From positions 1 to 20,664 of the forward strand of contig DASWJQ010000157.1 in assembly GCA_036397095.1 (NCBI GenBank): DNA of 20,664 nt. Direction: 5' to 3'. The notes beneath the pieces are model-generated. The model was not told the DNA's origin. It did not search any database and saw only the letters and a program-made list of their open reading frames with translations. This DNA is from DASWJQ01 sp036397095. Its GTDB lineage: Bacteria > Chloroflexota > Anaerolineae > Anaerolineales > E44-bin32. Positions within the stretch are counted from its first letter, which is position 1; each line of letters starts with the position of its first letter. Made by a program: the position numbers and the translations under genes. Positions 7,776 to 14,617 of the stretch are shown in pieces.

Positions 7776-7798
7776 CCGCCAAGTCAAAGGAGAAATGC

Positions 7799-9043
7799 GT
7801 GCCGATCGAAGTCAGCCGCCAGGCTGTGCGGCGCCTGGCGGTGACCAAGCAGGGATTGGCAGGTCCGCCGCTGGCCGCCACCGAGGCCGGATTGCTGGCC
7901 TTGGTGCGCCAGTTGGGATGTGTTCAACTGGACCCGATGCGGGTTGTCGAGCGCAGCCACCGCCTGGTGCTGTGGAGCCGGTTGGGACCGTATGACCCGG
8001 CGCTGCTCGACCGCTTGCGCTGGCAGCACAAGGCGCTGTTCGAATACTGGGCGCATGCCGCTTCGCTGGTGCTGGCCGACAACCTGGCGATTCACCGCCA
8101 TCAGATGGCGGCCTTTGCCAAGCGTGATTCGGTGCCCTCACGGCGCCAACAGGCCTGGATGGCTGACAACGCCGGTCTGCGGCGGGCCATTCTGCGCCAG
8201 CTGCGCGCGGGTCCGCTATCGGCGGCGGAGATCGGCGCCGAGCCGGCCCGCGCCTGGCAGTCGGCCGGCTGGACCAACGGTCGCGGCGTGCGTGAGATGC
8301 TCGAATTGATGTGGCGACAGGGGCAGGTGGTGGTCGCCGGGCGCGAAGGGCGAGGCAAGCAGTATGCTCTGCCGCTCGATTGGTTTGGCGCTGCTTGGAA
8401 CCAGGCCGTCATCCCGCAGGCCGAGTCCCGCCGGCGGATTGCCGAGATCTCGGTGCGGGCGCTCGGCGCCGGCACCGTGCGCCACATCGAACACCACTTT
8501 GTCAGCGGACTGGACCCCGATCTGCCGGCAACGCTGCGCAAGCTGGTGGATGCCGGGCGTATTATTGAGGTCCGGCTGACGGATGGGCCCAACCAGCGGG
8601 AGGCATGGTACGCACATGCTGAAGACGAGGCCGAGCTCCGCTGGCTGGCCGGCCCCGGCGATTTGGGGGGTCGGACAGCTTTGCTCTCGCCCTTTGACAA
8701 TTTGATCTGCGATCGGCAGCGGGTGCGGCAGCTCTGGGATTTCGAGTACAGCAGCGAGATCTACCTGCCCAAGGACAAGCGCCAGTTCGGCCACTACGTC
8801 ATGCCGATTGTCCATGGGGAGGAGCTCGTCGGACGGATTGACCCGCAGCTCAATCGGGCTAAGGGCAGCCTGGCCGTCCACGCCGCTTTCGCCGAGGCCG
8901 GTTGGCACAAGGATCGGGCTGTTGGCCGCGGCCTGGGCCAGGCGCTGGCCTCGTTGGCTGCCTTCCTGGGCGCCGAACGGTTCGAGCTGGGGCGGCGGAT
9001 GCCGGTTGTGTGGCGGCGGGAGATTGCGAAGGAGATTGGCTAG
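7799..9043 (+). CDS. YcaQ/AlkZ-like (AZL) winged-helix DNA glycosylase
   Basis: 414 aa, the size of HTH_42 (formerly DUF1006) proteins. Family members are monofunctional glycosylases that remove bulky N7-alkyl adducts and unhook DNA interstrand crosslinks. The N-terminal CVQLDPMRVVERSHRLVLWSR carries a Q-x-D catalytic motif at Gln43 and Asp45, the E. coli YcaQ type rather than the QxQ of antibiotic-cluster AlkZ. The signature LRWQHKALFEYWAHAASL and tandem winged-helix domains follow. The GTG at 7799 is chosen because AAAGGAGA at 7786-7793 precedes it; the longer open frame upstream would run through recA's terminator. Its position right after recA suggests a DNA-repair neighbourhood, but a terminator separates the two. 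Confidence 0.88.
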   Translation: MPIEVSRQAVRRLAVTKQGLAGPPLAATEAGLLALVRQLGCVQLDPMRVVERSHRLVLWSRLGPYDPALLDRLRWQHKALFEYWAHAASLVLADNLAIHRHQMAAFAKRDSVPSRRQQAWMADNAGLRRAILRQLRAGPLSAAEIGAEPARAWQSAGWTNGRGVREMLELMWRQGQVVVAGREGRGKQYALPLDWFGAAWNQAVIPQAESRRRIAEISVRALGAGTVRHIEHHFVSGLDPDLPATLRKLVDAGRIIEVRLTDGPNQREAWYAHAEDEAELRWLAGPGDLGGRTALLSPFDNLICDRQRVRQLWDFEYSSEIYLPKDKRQFGHYVMPIVHGEELVGRIDPQLNRAKGSLAVHAAFAEAGWHKDRAVGRGLGQALASLAAFLGAERFELGRRMPVVWRREIAKEIG

Positions 9044-9101
9044 ACGGGCGGCCGCGCCGACCGGGCGCAGATAAGTTCGCTTGAGCGTCTAAGGCGCTGG
9101 G

Positions 9102-10655
9102 TTAGCCGGCGACCACAGCGTAGATGCGCAGCCGCTCGTCGGCCGCGATCAACTGCAGCCCCTGCACCAGCCCTTCCTCGGGTGCGAAGTCAGACTGAAA
9201 GGAAATCGAGGCGTACAGAGCCAGCACCGCCCGGCCGCTTAATAGGTCCGCCCGGTAGCTGGCCAGCTGTTGTGGGTAGTCGGCGCGATCCTGGGCAGTA
9301 ACACCGTCGCGCTGGATGGGGACGATGTAGGCGCCGCGGCCGAGCAGGTAATAGATGGCTTCGGGTTCGTTTGTGTAGATCAATGTGCTGGCCGGAATGC
9401 GGCGCATGTACTCGATCGCCTCGCCCCGCTGCCAGGCGGCAGCCGCAAAGCCGCGAGCGTCGTCTCGGAGCAACATCAGAGTCTCGACCGATTCGAGGGT
9501 GTATCGCCCGGCGCCGATCACGAGCCCGGCGAGCAACAGGCCGCGCAATCGGTTGAGACGGGTCAACCCCCACCAATGGCTGACAACGATCGCACCCATC
9601 ACCAAGATCAGCGGGTAGACCGCAAACAGCAAACGCCGGTCGAGCGGTGTAGACCGGTCGAAGAAACTGATCGAAACCAACAGGAACAGTCCATACAAGA
9701 TGGGATAAACAAGTGGCAGCACCCACCCAGTTTGACGCCCAGTCTTTTGAGAATGAACCCATCCTTGGGACCGACCCCAAAACCAGAATGCCAGAGCCAC
9801 TGTGACAACGGCCAAGATGGCGGGGAGCGCCAGCCACAGTGACGTTGGCTGGCCGCCGTAGATCCATTCGGCCACGGCGCGTCCGCCGCTGACCAGTTTA
9901 TTGAGACCCACGGGATGCCACGACCATTGGCGGTTGGTGGCTCTTCCTGTTAGGCGAAGGTTGCGCATCAGCCAGAATGAAAGGGGCAAGCCGGCGAGCA
10001 GCAGGTACTGAGCGGAATCGCCCAGTCTGTCCCGCCAGCGCTTGGACGACAGCAGTAAGGCCCCCAGACTGGCGACGACCAACGCATATCCAGCGTAACG
10101 CGTCAGCAGGGCGGTAGAGGTAGCCACCGCTGCCGCCAACAGCCAAGCCCTCTCGTCCGAATCCAGGTAGGTAGCCAGGAAGTAAAGTGCCAGCACCGAA
10201 AGGGCGACGAACAGCGACTCGGTCATCGCCCAGGTGTGCACCTCAAGCGCCACCGGAGATGTGGCCAGCAGCCAGGCAGCCAGCCCGGCGGCCGGTCTGG
10301 ATCGGCTCAAGCGTTCGGTCAACAAGCCGGTTGCCAGCACGGCTGCGCCGGCGCTGGTGGCCGCCAGGACGCGCGCGGCCGCTTCAACGCCCAGTCCCAA
10401 CCCAGCGGCGGCCGCCAGCATCAGTGGATAAAGAGGCGGAAAGTGCGTGATGGGGACCGGGCTGCCATCACCCGTTAGCCGGCTCAAACCATTGCCTGCC
10501 AGCAGGTTGCGGGCTTGTCCCAAGTAGACGACGCTGTCGTCGGAAACCCCGACGCCAGCCGGTGTGCTCATCCAGACCAAGGTGCCGGCGACCAGTGCCG
10601 GCAAGAGCACGGCCCAAATCAGCCAATCCTGGTCCCGCCCAACTTTCCGCTTCAT
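9102..10655 (-). CDS. GT-C family integral-membrane glycosyltransferase-like protein
   Basis: 517 aa with about ten to twelve hydrophobic segments and a soluble C-terminal part. The N-terminus has the ArnT/PMT-type pattern after the first helix: SDDSVVYLGQARNLLAGNG, with acidic Asp39/Asp40 in the first external loop, then HFPPLYPLML. This fits the polyprenyl-phosphate-sugar-dependent transferases (GT39/GT83-like) that act on the outer face of the membrane. Donor and acceptor cannot be inferred. The start at 10655 is chosen because GGCGGGAGA precedes it; an upstream in-frame extension to 10757 would lack hydrophobic or conserved sequence. It stands alone, diverging from the lipoprotein gene, and its stop faces the glycosylase gene across 58 nt with no clear terminator. 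Confidence 0.75.
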   Translation of the reverse strand: MKRKVGRDQDWLIWAVLLPALVAGTLVWMSTPAGVGVSDDSVVYLGQARNLLAGNGLSRLTGDGSPVPITHFPPLYPLMLAAAAGLGLGVEAAARVLAATSAGAAVLATGLLTERLSRSRPAAGLAAWLLATSPVALEVHTWAMTESLFVALSVLALYFLATYLDSDERAWLLAAAVATSTALLTRYAGYALVVASLGALLLSSKRWRDRLGDSAQYLLLAGLPLSFWLMRNLRLTGRATNRQWSWHPVGLNKLVSGGRAVAEWIYGGQPTSLWLALPAILAVVTVALAFWFWGRSQGWVHSQKTGRQTGWVLPLVYPILYGLFLLVSISFFDRSTPLDRRLLFAVYPLILVMGAIVVSHWWGLTRLNRLRGLLLAGLVIGAGRYTLESVETLMLLRDDARGFAAAAWQRGEAIEYMRRIPASTLIYTNEPEAIYYLLGRGAYIVPIQRDGVTAQDRADYPQQLASYRADLLSGRAVLALYASISFQSDFAPEEGLVQGLQLIAADERLRIYAVVAG

Positions 10656-10741
10656 GTCTCCCGCCAGCAAGTGCGCCGGGGCCGCAGGTCGGGCATCAGG
10701 GAGGGTTGCGCAGTGTGCTTGTTCGCCATGGGACGGGCCCG

Positions 10742-10757
10742 AGTGTATCCTATACAC
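10742..10757. promoter_or_regulatory. dyad with overlapping divergent -10 elements
   Basis: GTGTAT-CCT-ATACAC at 10743-10757 is a perfect 6-bp inverted repeat in the divergent intergenic region. TATCCT (10746-10751) could be a -10 for the plus-strand lipoprotein, and TACACT on the minus strand (10747-10742) a -10 for the glycosyltransferase. No good -35 is seen on either side. It could be an operator. Confidence 0.35.
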
Positions 10758-10820
10758 AGCATGATGGGCATCGGTGTTGGCGAAAACCAGGCGGGCGAGC
10801 GAAAGGCCAGAAACGCCTTA

Positions 10821-11309
10821 ATGTGCCGAGCAATTCCGGTCTGGTGGTCAATGCTATTGCTCGCCATGACCGCCTGCACCGGCCCGTCCCTGGAGCCAAC
10901 GCCCCGGGGGACGGCCGTGCCGGCCACAGCAACGGCGGCGGCCACCGCCGTCAGCACTGCCATGGAGTCCTGCGTCAACGACGCTGCCTTTGTCGAGGAC
11001 CTGACAGTGCCCGACAGCACGGTGGTGGCGCCCGGACAATCGGTGGACAAGCAGTGGGCGGTGACCAACAACGGCACCTGTGATTGGGGTGCCGACCATC
11101 GCCTGCGCCCGATCGCCGGCAATCCGCTGGTCAGCGGCCGGGCCGAAGCCCTTTACCCGGCCCGTGCCGGTGCAGCCGCCACCTGGCGGGTGACGTTCGA
11201 GGCGCCCACCGAGCCTGGCGAATACATCGGCGAATGGCAGGCTTTCGATCCGGCCGGCACGCCCTTCGGCGATACTGTGTTTCTCGTTCTGGAAGTCGGG
11301 GGGGAATAG
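10821..11309 (+). CDS. lipoprotein with NBR1-Ig-like domain
   Basis: 162 aa from ATG 10821. A lipoprotein signal (Arg in the n-region, hydrophobic VWWSMLLLAMTA) ends at Cys19. A Thr/Ala/Pro-rich linker then leads to an Ig-like domain at about 57-159. That domain shows the NBR1 next-to-BRCA1 pattern: APGQSVDKQWAVTNNGTCDWG, later TWRVTFEAPTEPGEYIGEWQ. In bacteria such domains occur mainly on cell-surface proteins, are frequent in Chloroflexota, and probably bind other proteins or wall material; the specific partner is unknown. Alternative in-frame ATGs at 10761 and 10764 lie just behind a TATCCT and would give a nearly leaderless message with a longer n-region, so the start is uncertain. No other gene shares its strand here. 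Confidence 0.8.
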   Translation: MCRAIPVWWSMLLLAMTACTGPSLEPTPRGTAVPATATAAATAVSTAMESCVNDAAFVEDLTVPDSTVVAPGQSVDKQWAVTNNGTCDWGADHRLRPIAGNPLVSGRAEALYPARAGAAATWRVTFEAPTEPGEYIGEWQAFDPAGTPFGDTVFLVLEVGGE

Positions 11310-11344
11310 ACTTCCCCTGGGCCTTCTCAGTTCGGTCCTGCAAA

Positions 11345-11394
11345 CGCAGCGGGGCGACCAAGAGTGGTCGCCCCGTCCCAATGCTGCGGTTGTT
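11345..11394. terminator. bidirectional terminator hairpin between convergent genes
   Basis: Perfect 11-bp stem CGGGGCGACCA (11350-11360) with TGGTCGCCCCG (11365-11375) and loop AGAG; CGCAG upstream and CTGCG downstream can extend it. It lies between the lipoprotein stop (11309) and the ahcY stop (11417), read in opposite directions. A U-tract is missing on both strands, so termination is inferred from position and stability. Confidence 0.55.
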
Positions 11395-11416
11395 CCCATC
11401 CCGACGAAGGCTTAGG

Positions 11417-12679
11417 CTAGGTCCCTTCTTCCCACGACGTCAGGTAAGTCTTTTGCTCGTCGGTCAGCTCGTCGATCTCGACGCCCATCGCCTCCAGCTT
11501 GAGCCGGGCGATCTCGCGATCGATCGCGTCCGGGATAACGTGCACGTCGTTGGTAAGCGATTCGGCGTTGGCCAGGAGGTATTCCAGGCCCAGGGCCTGG
11601 TTGGCGAAGGACATATCCATCACGCTGGCCGGGTGGCCTTCGGCCGCCGCCAGGTTGACCAGCCGCCCCTCGCCCAGCAGCTTGATGCGGCGGCCGTCGG
11701 GCAGGGTGTACTGCTCGACGAACTCGCGCACCCGCCGCTTCTCGTCGGCCATGGCCTCCAGCGCCGGTATGTTGATCTCGACGTTGAAATGGCCCGAGTT
11801 GGCGACGATGGCGCCATCTTTCATCTGGGCGAAGTCATCCTCGTCCAGTACATTGACGTCGCCGGTCAGCGTGCAGAATAGATCGCCCAAGGGGGCGGCT
11901 TCGGCCATCGGCATCACTCGGAAGCCGTCCATCACCGCCTCCAGGGCGGCCAGCGGGTCAATCTCGGTGACGATGACGTTGGAGCCCATGCCGCGGGCAC
12001 GCATTGCCAGGCCGCGGCCGCACCAGCCGTAGCCGGCGACGACAAAGGTCTTGCCGGCCAGCAGCACATTGGTGGCGCGCACGATGCCGTCGATGGTGGA
12101 TTGGCCGGTTCCGTAGCGGTTGTCGAAAAAGTGCTTGGTCTTGGCATCGTTGACCGCCAGGATCGGAAAGGCCAGCGCCCCCTGGTTGGCCATCGCCCGC
12201 AAGCGGATCACCCCGGTCGTCGTCTCCTCGGTGCCCCCCTTGATCTCCGGAAGCTGATCCTGGCGCTCTTTGTGCAGCACACTTACCAGGTCGGCGCCGT
12301 CGTCCATCGTCAGCTGCGGTCTGTGGTCGAGCGCCGCCCGCAGGTGCTGGTAGTAGGTGTCGTTGTCCTCGCCTTTGACGGCGTAAACTGGGATCTCAAA
12401 ATGCGTGACCAGCGAGGCGGCCACGTCGTCCTGGGTCGATAGCGGGTTGGAGGCCGCCAGCACCACGTCGGCGCCGCCGGCCTGCAAGGCCCGCATCAAG
12501 TTGGCGGTCTCGGCGGTCACGTGCAGGCAGCCCGACACCCGGGTACCCTTCAGCGGCTGCTGCTTCTTGAAACGCTCGTGCACCTGGCGCAGGACGGGCA
12601 TTTCCAGCTCGGCCCACTCAATGCGGTGCCGGCCGCCGTCGGCCAGGCGCAGGTCTTTCACATCATATTCTTGCGTCAT
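11417..12679 (-). CDS. ahcY: adenosylhomocysteinase (S-adenosylhomocysteine hydrolase)
   Basis: 420 aa. The cytosolic NAD-dependent enzyme splits S-adenosylhomocysteine into adenosine and homocysteine, regenerating the methyl cycle. Substrate-binding segments are CLHVTAETANLMRAL near residue 51 and the DDGADLV region. The family signature GTGQSTIDGIVRATN precedes the NAD-binding Rossmann motif VVAGYGWCGRG, followed by TEIDP and later SGHFNVEI. The length is that of the compact form without the extra mid-protein segment found in many eukaryotic and proteobacterial enzymes, and the C-terminus ends SWEEGT rather than the usual Tyr-Arg-Tyr. GGAG five bases before the ATG supports the start. It is the last gene of an operon with adenosine kinase, which removes one of its products. 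Confidence 0.97.
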   Translation of the reverse strand: MTQEYDVKDLRLADGGRHRIEWAELEMPVLRQVHERFKKQQPLKGTRVSGCLHVTAETANLMRALQAGGADVVLAASNPLSTQDDVAASLVTHFEIPVYAVKGEDNDTYYQHLRAALDHRPQLTMDDGADLVSVLHKERQDQLPEIKGGTEETTTGVIRLRAMANQGALAFPILAVNDAKTKHFFDNRYGTGQSTIDGIVRATNVLLAGKTFVVAGYGWCGRGLAMRARGMGSNVIVTEIDPLAALEAVMDGFRVMPMAEAAPLGDLFCTLTGDVNVLDEDDFAQMKDGAIVANSGHFNVEINIPALEAMADEKRRVREFVEQYTLPDGRRIKLLGEGRLVNLAAAEGHPASVMDMSFANQALGLEYLLANAESLTNDVHVIPDAIDREIARLKLEAMGVEIDELTDEQKTYLTSWEEGT

Positions 12680-12715
12680 GTTGTCTCCATCATGCTTCGA
12701 GATTGGTTGTTGTGG

Positions 12716-13471
12716 TCAGGGCGCCAGCCTGCCGACCCCTTCATAGTACCCGCAGTACGGGTGATAGCCGAGCCGGCGGTACAGCTGGCAGGCCGGCTCG
12801 TTGTCCATGCTGACATTCAATACGATGGTTGGGATCCCCAGTGCGATCAGGTTGGCGGTAGCGGCTTGGCTGACCCTGCGGCCCAGACCCTGGCCGCGCG
12901 CCTCCGGGGCGGTGAACACATTGCCCAGCGCCGCCACACCCATCGCCTGCGAAACGACGTGGGTGCCGGCCATCGCCAGCAGTCGGTCGCCGCGCGAGAT
13001 GCCGAAGAACGTGCCGTCGGCCAATTGGAACGTGGCAAATCCGTCGGGCCGGTCCGGGTGATCGGCCATCAGCGTCTCGACGGCCGGCAAGTCATCCGCA
13101 CCCAACGGCTGGCACTCGTCGTCCTCACCGCCGGCGAAGGCGGTGGGATCCAGCACCATCCGCCACATCTTGAATTCCTTGTCAGCAGTCAAACGGTCGC
13201 CGAGCAGGGCGCGATGGGTTGCTTGCAAGGTGAACTGGATCGGTCCGGCCGGCACGTTGCCGAATAAATGGTCGACCTGCTGCGGGTCGCCGGTGGCGAA
13301 TAGAACCGGCGGTTGCAGGGCGTGAAACAATAGGACAACGGCGTCGTCGTCCACCAGCCACTGGCTGCTTTCGGCATAGCGTGGGTCGAGGTCGGCCAGG
13401 GCATAGGCCGACCAGGTGCGATCGTGGGCCAGCACTTGCTCGACAAGCTGGCGCTCACGCGCGACGGTCAC
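12716..13471 (-). CDS. GNAT-family N-acetyltransferase
   Basis: 251 aa. The N-terminal half (to about 120) is divergent. The C-terminal half is a GNAT domain with the acetyl-CoA pyrophosphate loop in VFTAPEARGQGLGRRVSQAA and the late strand-helix VLNVSMDNEPACQLYRRLGY. It resembles two-part GNAT proteins in which the first half is a degenerate GNAT fold. The substrate is unknown. The start is a GTG that overlaps the stop of adenosine kinase (GTGA), and ahcY follows after 36 nt, so it lies in the middle of a methyl-cycle operon. Either it acetylates a protein or small molecule linked to this pathway or it is a passenger; sequence alone cannot decide. Confidence 0.85.
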   Translation of the reverse strand: MTVARERQLVEQVLAHDRTWSAYALADLDPRYAESSQWLVDDDAVVLLFHALQPPVLFATGDPQQVDHLFGNVPAGPIQFTLQATHRALLGDRLTADKEFKMWRMVLDPTAFAGGEDDECQPLGADDLPAVETLMADHPDRPDGFATFQLADGTFFGISRGDRLLAMAGTHVVSQAMGVAALGNVFTAPEARGQGLGRRVSQAATANLIALGIPTIVLNVSMDNEPACQLYRRLGYHPYCGYYEGVGRLAP

Positions 13472-14421
13472 GCCAGTTGATCCAGGTCGCCGGCATCGTC
13501 AAAGTGCTGGCGGAAGCGGGCCGTGAATGATGCCAGGTCGAAGCTGTGCCCCTGCGGTCCGACATTTTCCAGGCAGTAGGCCGCCGCCAAGGAGCCCATC
13601 TGGGCGCAGCGCTCGAGTGGGAGCTGCGCCAGGTAGCCGCTCAGGAAGCCGCCCCGAAAGGCATCGCCAACCCCCGTCGGGTCGACCATAACCTCCGGTT
13701 CGATCGCCTCGACCGAGATGGTCCCGTCTGGCGTGTGGATGTCGGCGCCCTGCTCGCCCTTGGTGATCGCAATGAATGCGCTGTTCTGCAGGATGTCGCC
13801 GGTGTCGAGCTTGGTTTTGTCGCGGATCAGGTCGTATTCGTAGTCATTGACGAACAGCGCGTGGCAGCTGCGGATGCCATCGATCAGCGGCGCCGCCTCG
13901 AGCCGCACGGTCTGCTGGCTCGGGTCGTAGGCGTAGGGGATTTTGAGCTGGCGGCATTCGTCGATGTAGGCTTGCATGGCAGCCGGGTCGTTGGCCGAGA
14001 TCATGGCCAGGCTGGGCAGGGAGGGCAGGTCGGCAAAGGAAAGCTCACGCGCCCGCTCCATGGCGCCCGAGTAGAAACTGGCAATCTGGGCGTTGGTTTG
14101 GTCGGTGTTGACAAAGAAGGAAGCCGTGAATAAGTCGGGGATGGTTCTGATGGCCGAAATGTCCACGCCGACCGATTCGAGGAATGCGCCGTACTCCTGG
14201 AAGTCCTGACCCACCGTCGCCATGATTTGGGGCCGTTCGCCGAGCAGCGCCAGCGTGTAGGCGATATTGGCGGCGATCCCGCCGCGCTGGCGCACCATCG
14301 AGTCGACCAGAAACGACAGGCTGAGCCGCTCGAGGCGCTCGACCAGGATATGGTCTCGGAAGCGACCCGGGAAAGTCATCAAGTAGTCGTAGGCGATGGA
14401 GCCGGTCAGGACGATCGACAT
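13468..14421 (-). CDS. adoK: adenosine kinase, PfkB family
   Basis: 317 aa. Phosphorylates adenosine to AMP with ATP. The sequence closely follows the pattern of mycobacterial AdoK as I remember it: GSIAYDYLMTFPGRF at the N-terminus, LSLSFLVD, RGGIAANIAY, QIASFYSGAM, ANDPAAM, YAYDPSQQ, VNDYEYDL. It ends in the PfkB anion-hole motif DPTGVGDAFRGGFLSGYL with the catalytic base Asp253. That likeness, and its position ahead of ahcY, argues for adenosine over a sugar substrate. It is the first gene of the adoK-GNAT-ahcY operon. The Shine-Dalgarno is poor (GGGA about 14 nt upstream). The leader carries a hairpin with a short U-tract. Confidence 0.9.
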   Translation of the reverse strand: MSIVLTGSIAYDYLMTFPGRFRDHILVERLERLSLSFLVDSMVRQRGGIAANIAYTLALLGERPQIMATVGQDFQEYGAFLESVGVDISAIRTIPDLFTASFFVNTDQTNAQIASFYSGAMERARELSFADLPSLPSLAMISANDPAAMQAYIDECRQLKIPYAYDPSQQTVRLEAAPLIDGIRSCHALFVNDYEYDLIRDKTKLDTGDILQNSAFIAITKGEQGADIHTPDGTISVEAIEPEVMVDPTGVGDAFRGGFLSGYLAQLPLERCAQMGSLAAAYCLENVGPQGHSFDLASFTARFRQHFDDAGDLDQLA

Positions 14422-14498
14422 CGGCAGGTGTTCGTTCCCTTTCCCAAACCGGCCGCAGGCTGGCGGGCGAGGCTGGCCCGTCTGACGGGGCCTACATT

Positions 14499-14523
14499 AA
14501 AAGGCGCTCTCGGGCGAGAGCGC
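14499..14523 (-). terminator. terminator-like hairpin in the adoK leader
   Basis: On the minus strand an 8-bp perfect stem GCGCTCTC/GAGAGCGC (14523-14504) with a GCCC loop is followed by CTTTTAAT. It lies about 10 nt after the predicted start site and 78 nt before adoK. It could be an attenuator or a 5'-end stabiliser. No known riboswitch consensus was recognised around it. Confidence 0.45.
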
Positions 14524-14538
14524 AAGACCGACGCTCGA

Positions 14539-14567
14539 AGTGTAGCACGGAGCCCAGGCGCCGGCAA
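14539..14567 (-). promoter_or_regulatory. promoter of the adoK-GNAT-ahcY operon
   Basis: On the minus strand, -35 TTGCCG (14567-14562), 17-bp spacer, and -10 TACACT (14544-14539) with TGC just upstream (extended -10). The predicted start is about 14532, giving a leader of some 110 nt. It lies back-to-back with the promoter of the lytic transglycosylase gene, the two -35 boxes being 15 bp apart. Confidence 0.55.
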
Positions 14568-14582
14568 TATGCGGCTCATCGG

Positions 14583-14611
14583 TTGACACCCCTTTGGGCG
14601 CCACGTATCAT
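14583..14611 (+). promoter_or_regulatory. promoter of the lytic transglycosylase gene
   Basis: -35 TTGACA (perfect) at 14583-14588, 17-bp spacer, -10 TATCAT at 14606-14611. The ATG at 14618 follows after 6 nt and there is no Shine-Dalgarno, so the mRNA is predicted to be leaderless. Confidence 0.75.
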
Positions 14612-14617
14612 GCCGCC

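Noticed and set aside
10515..10760. Long N-terminal extension of the Ig-like lipoprotein
   Set aside because: It would overlap the divergent glycosyltransferase gene and bury the lipoprotein signal internally.
14422..14540. SAM or SAH riboswitch upstream of adoK-ahcY
   Set aside because: No recognisable SAM-I, SAM-IV or SAH consensus on the minus strand; only a generic hairpin is visible.
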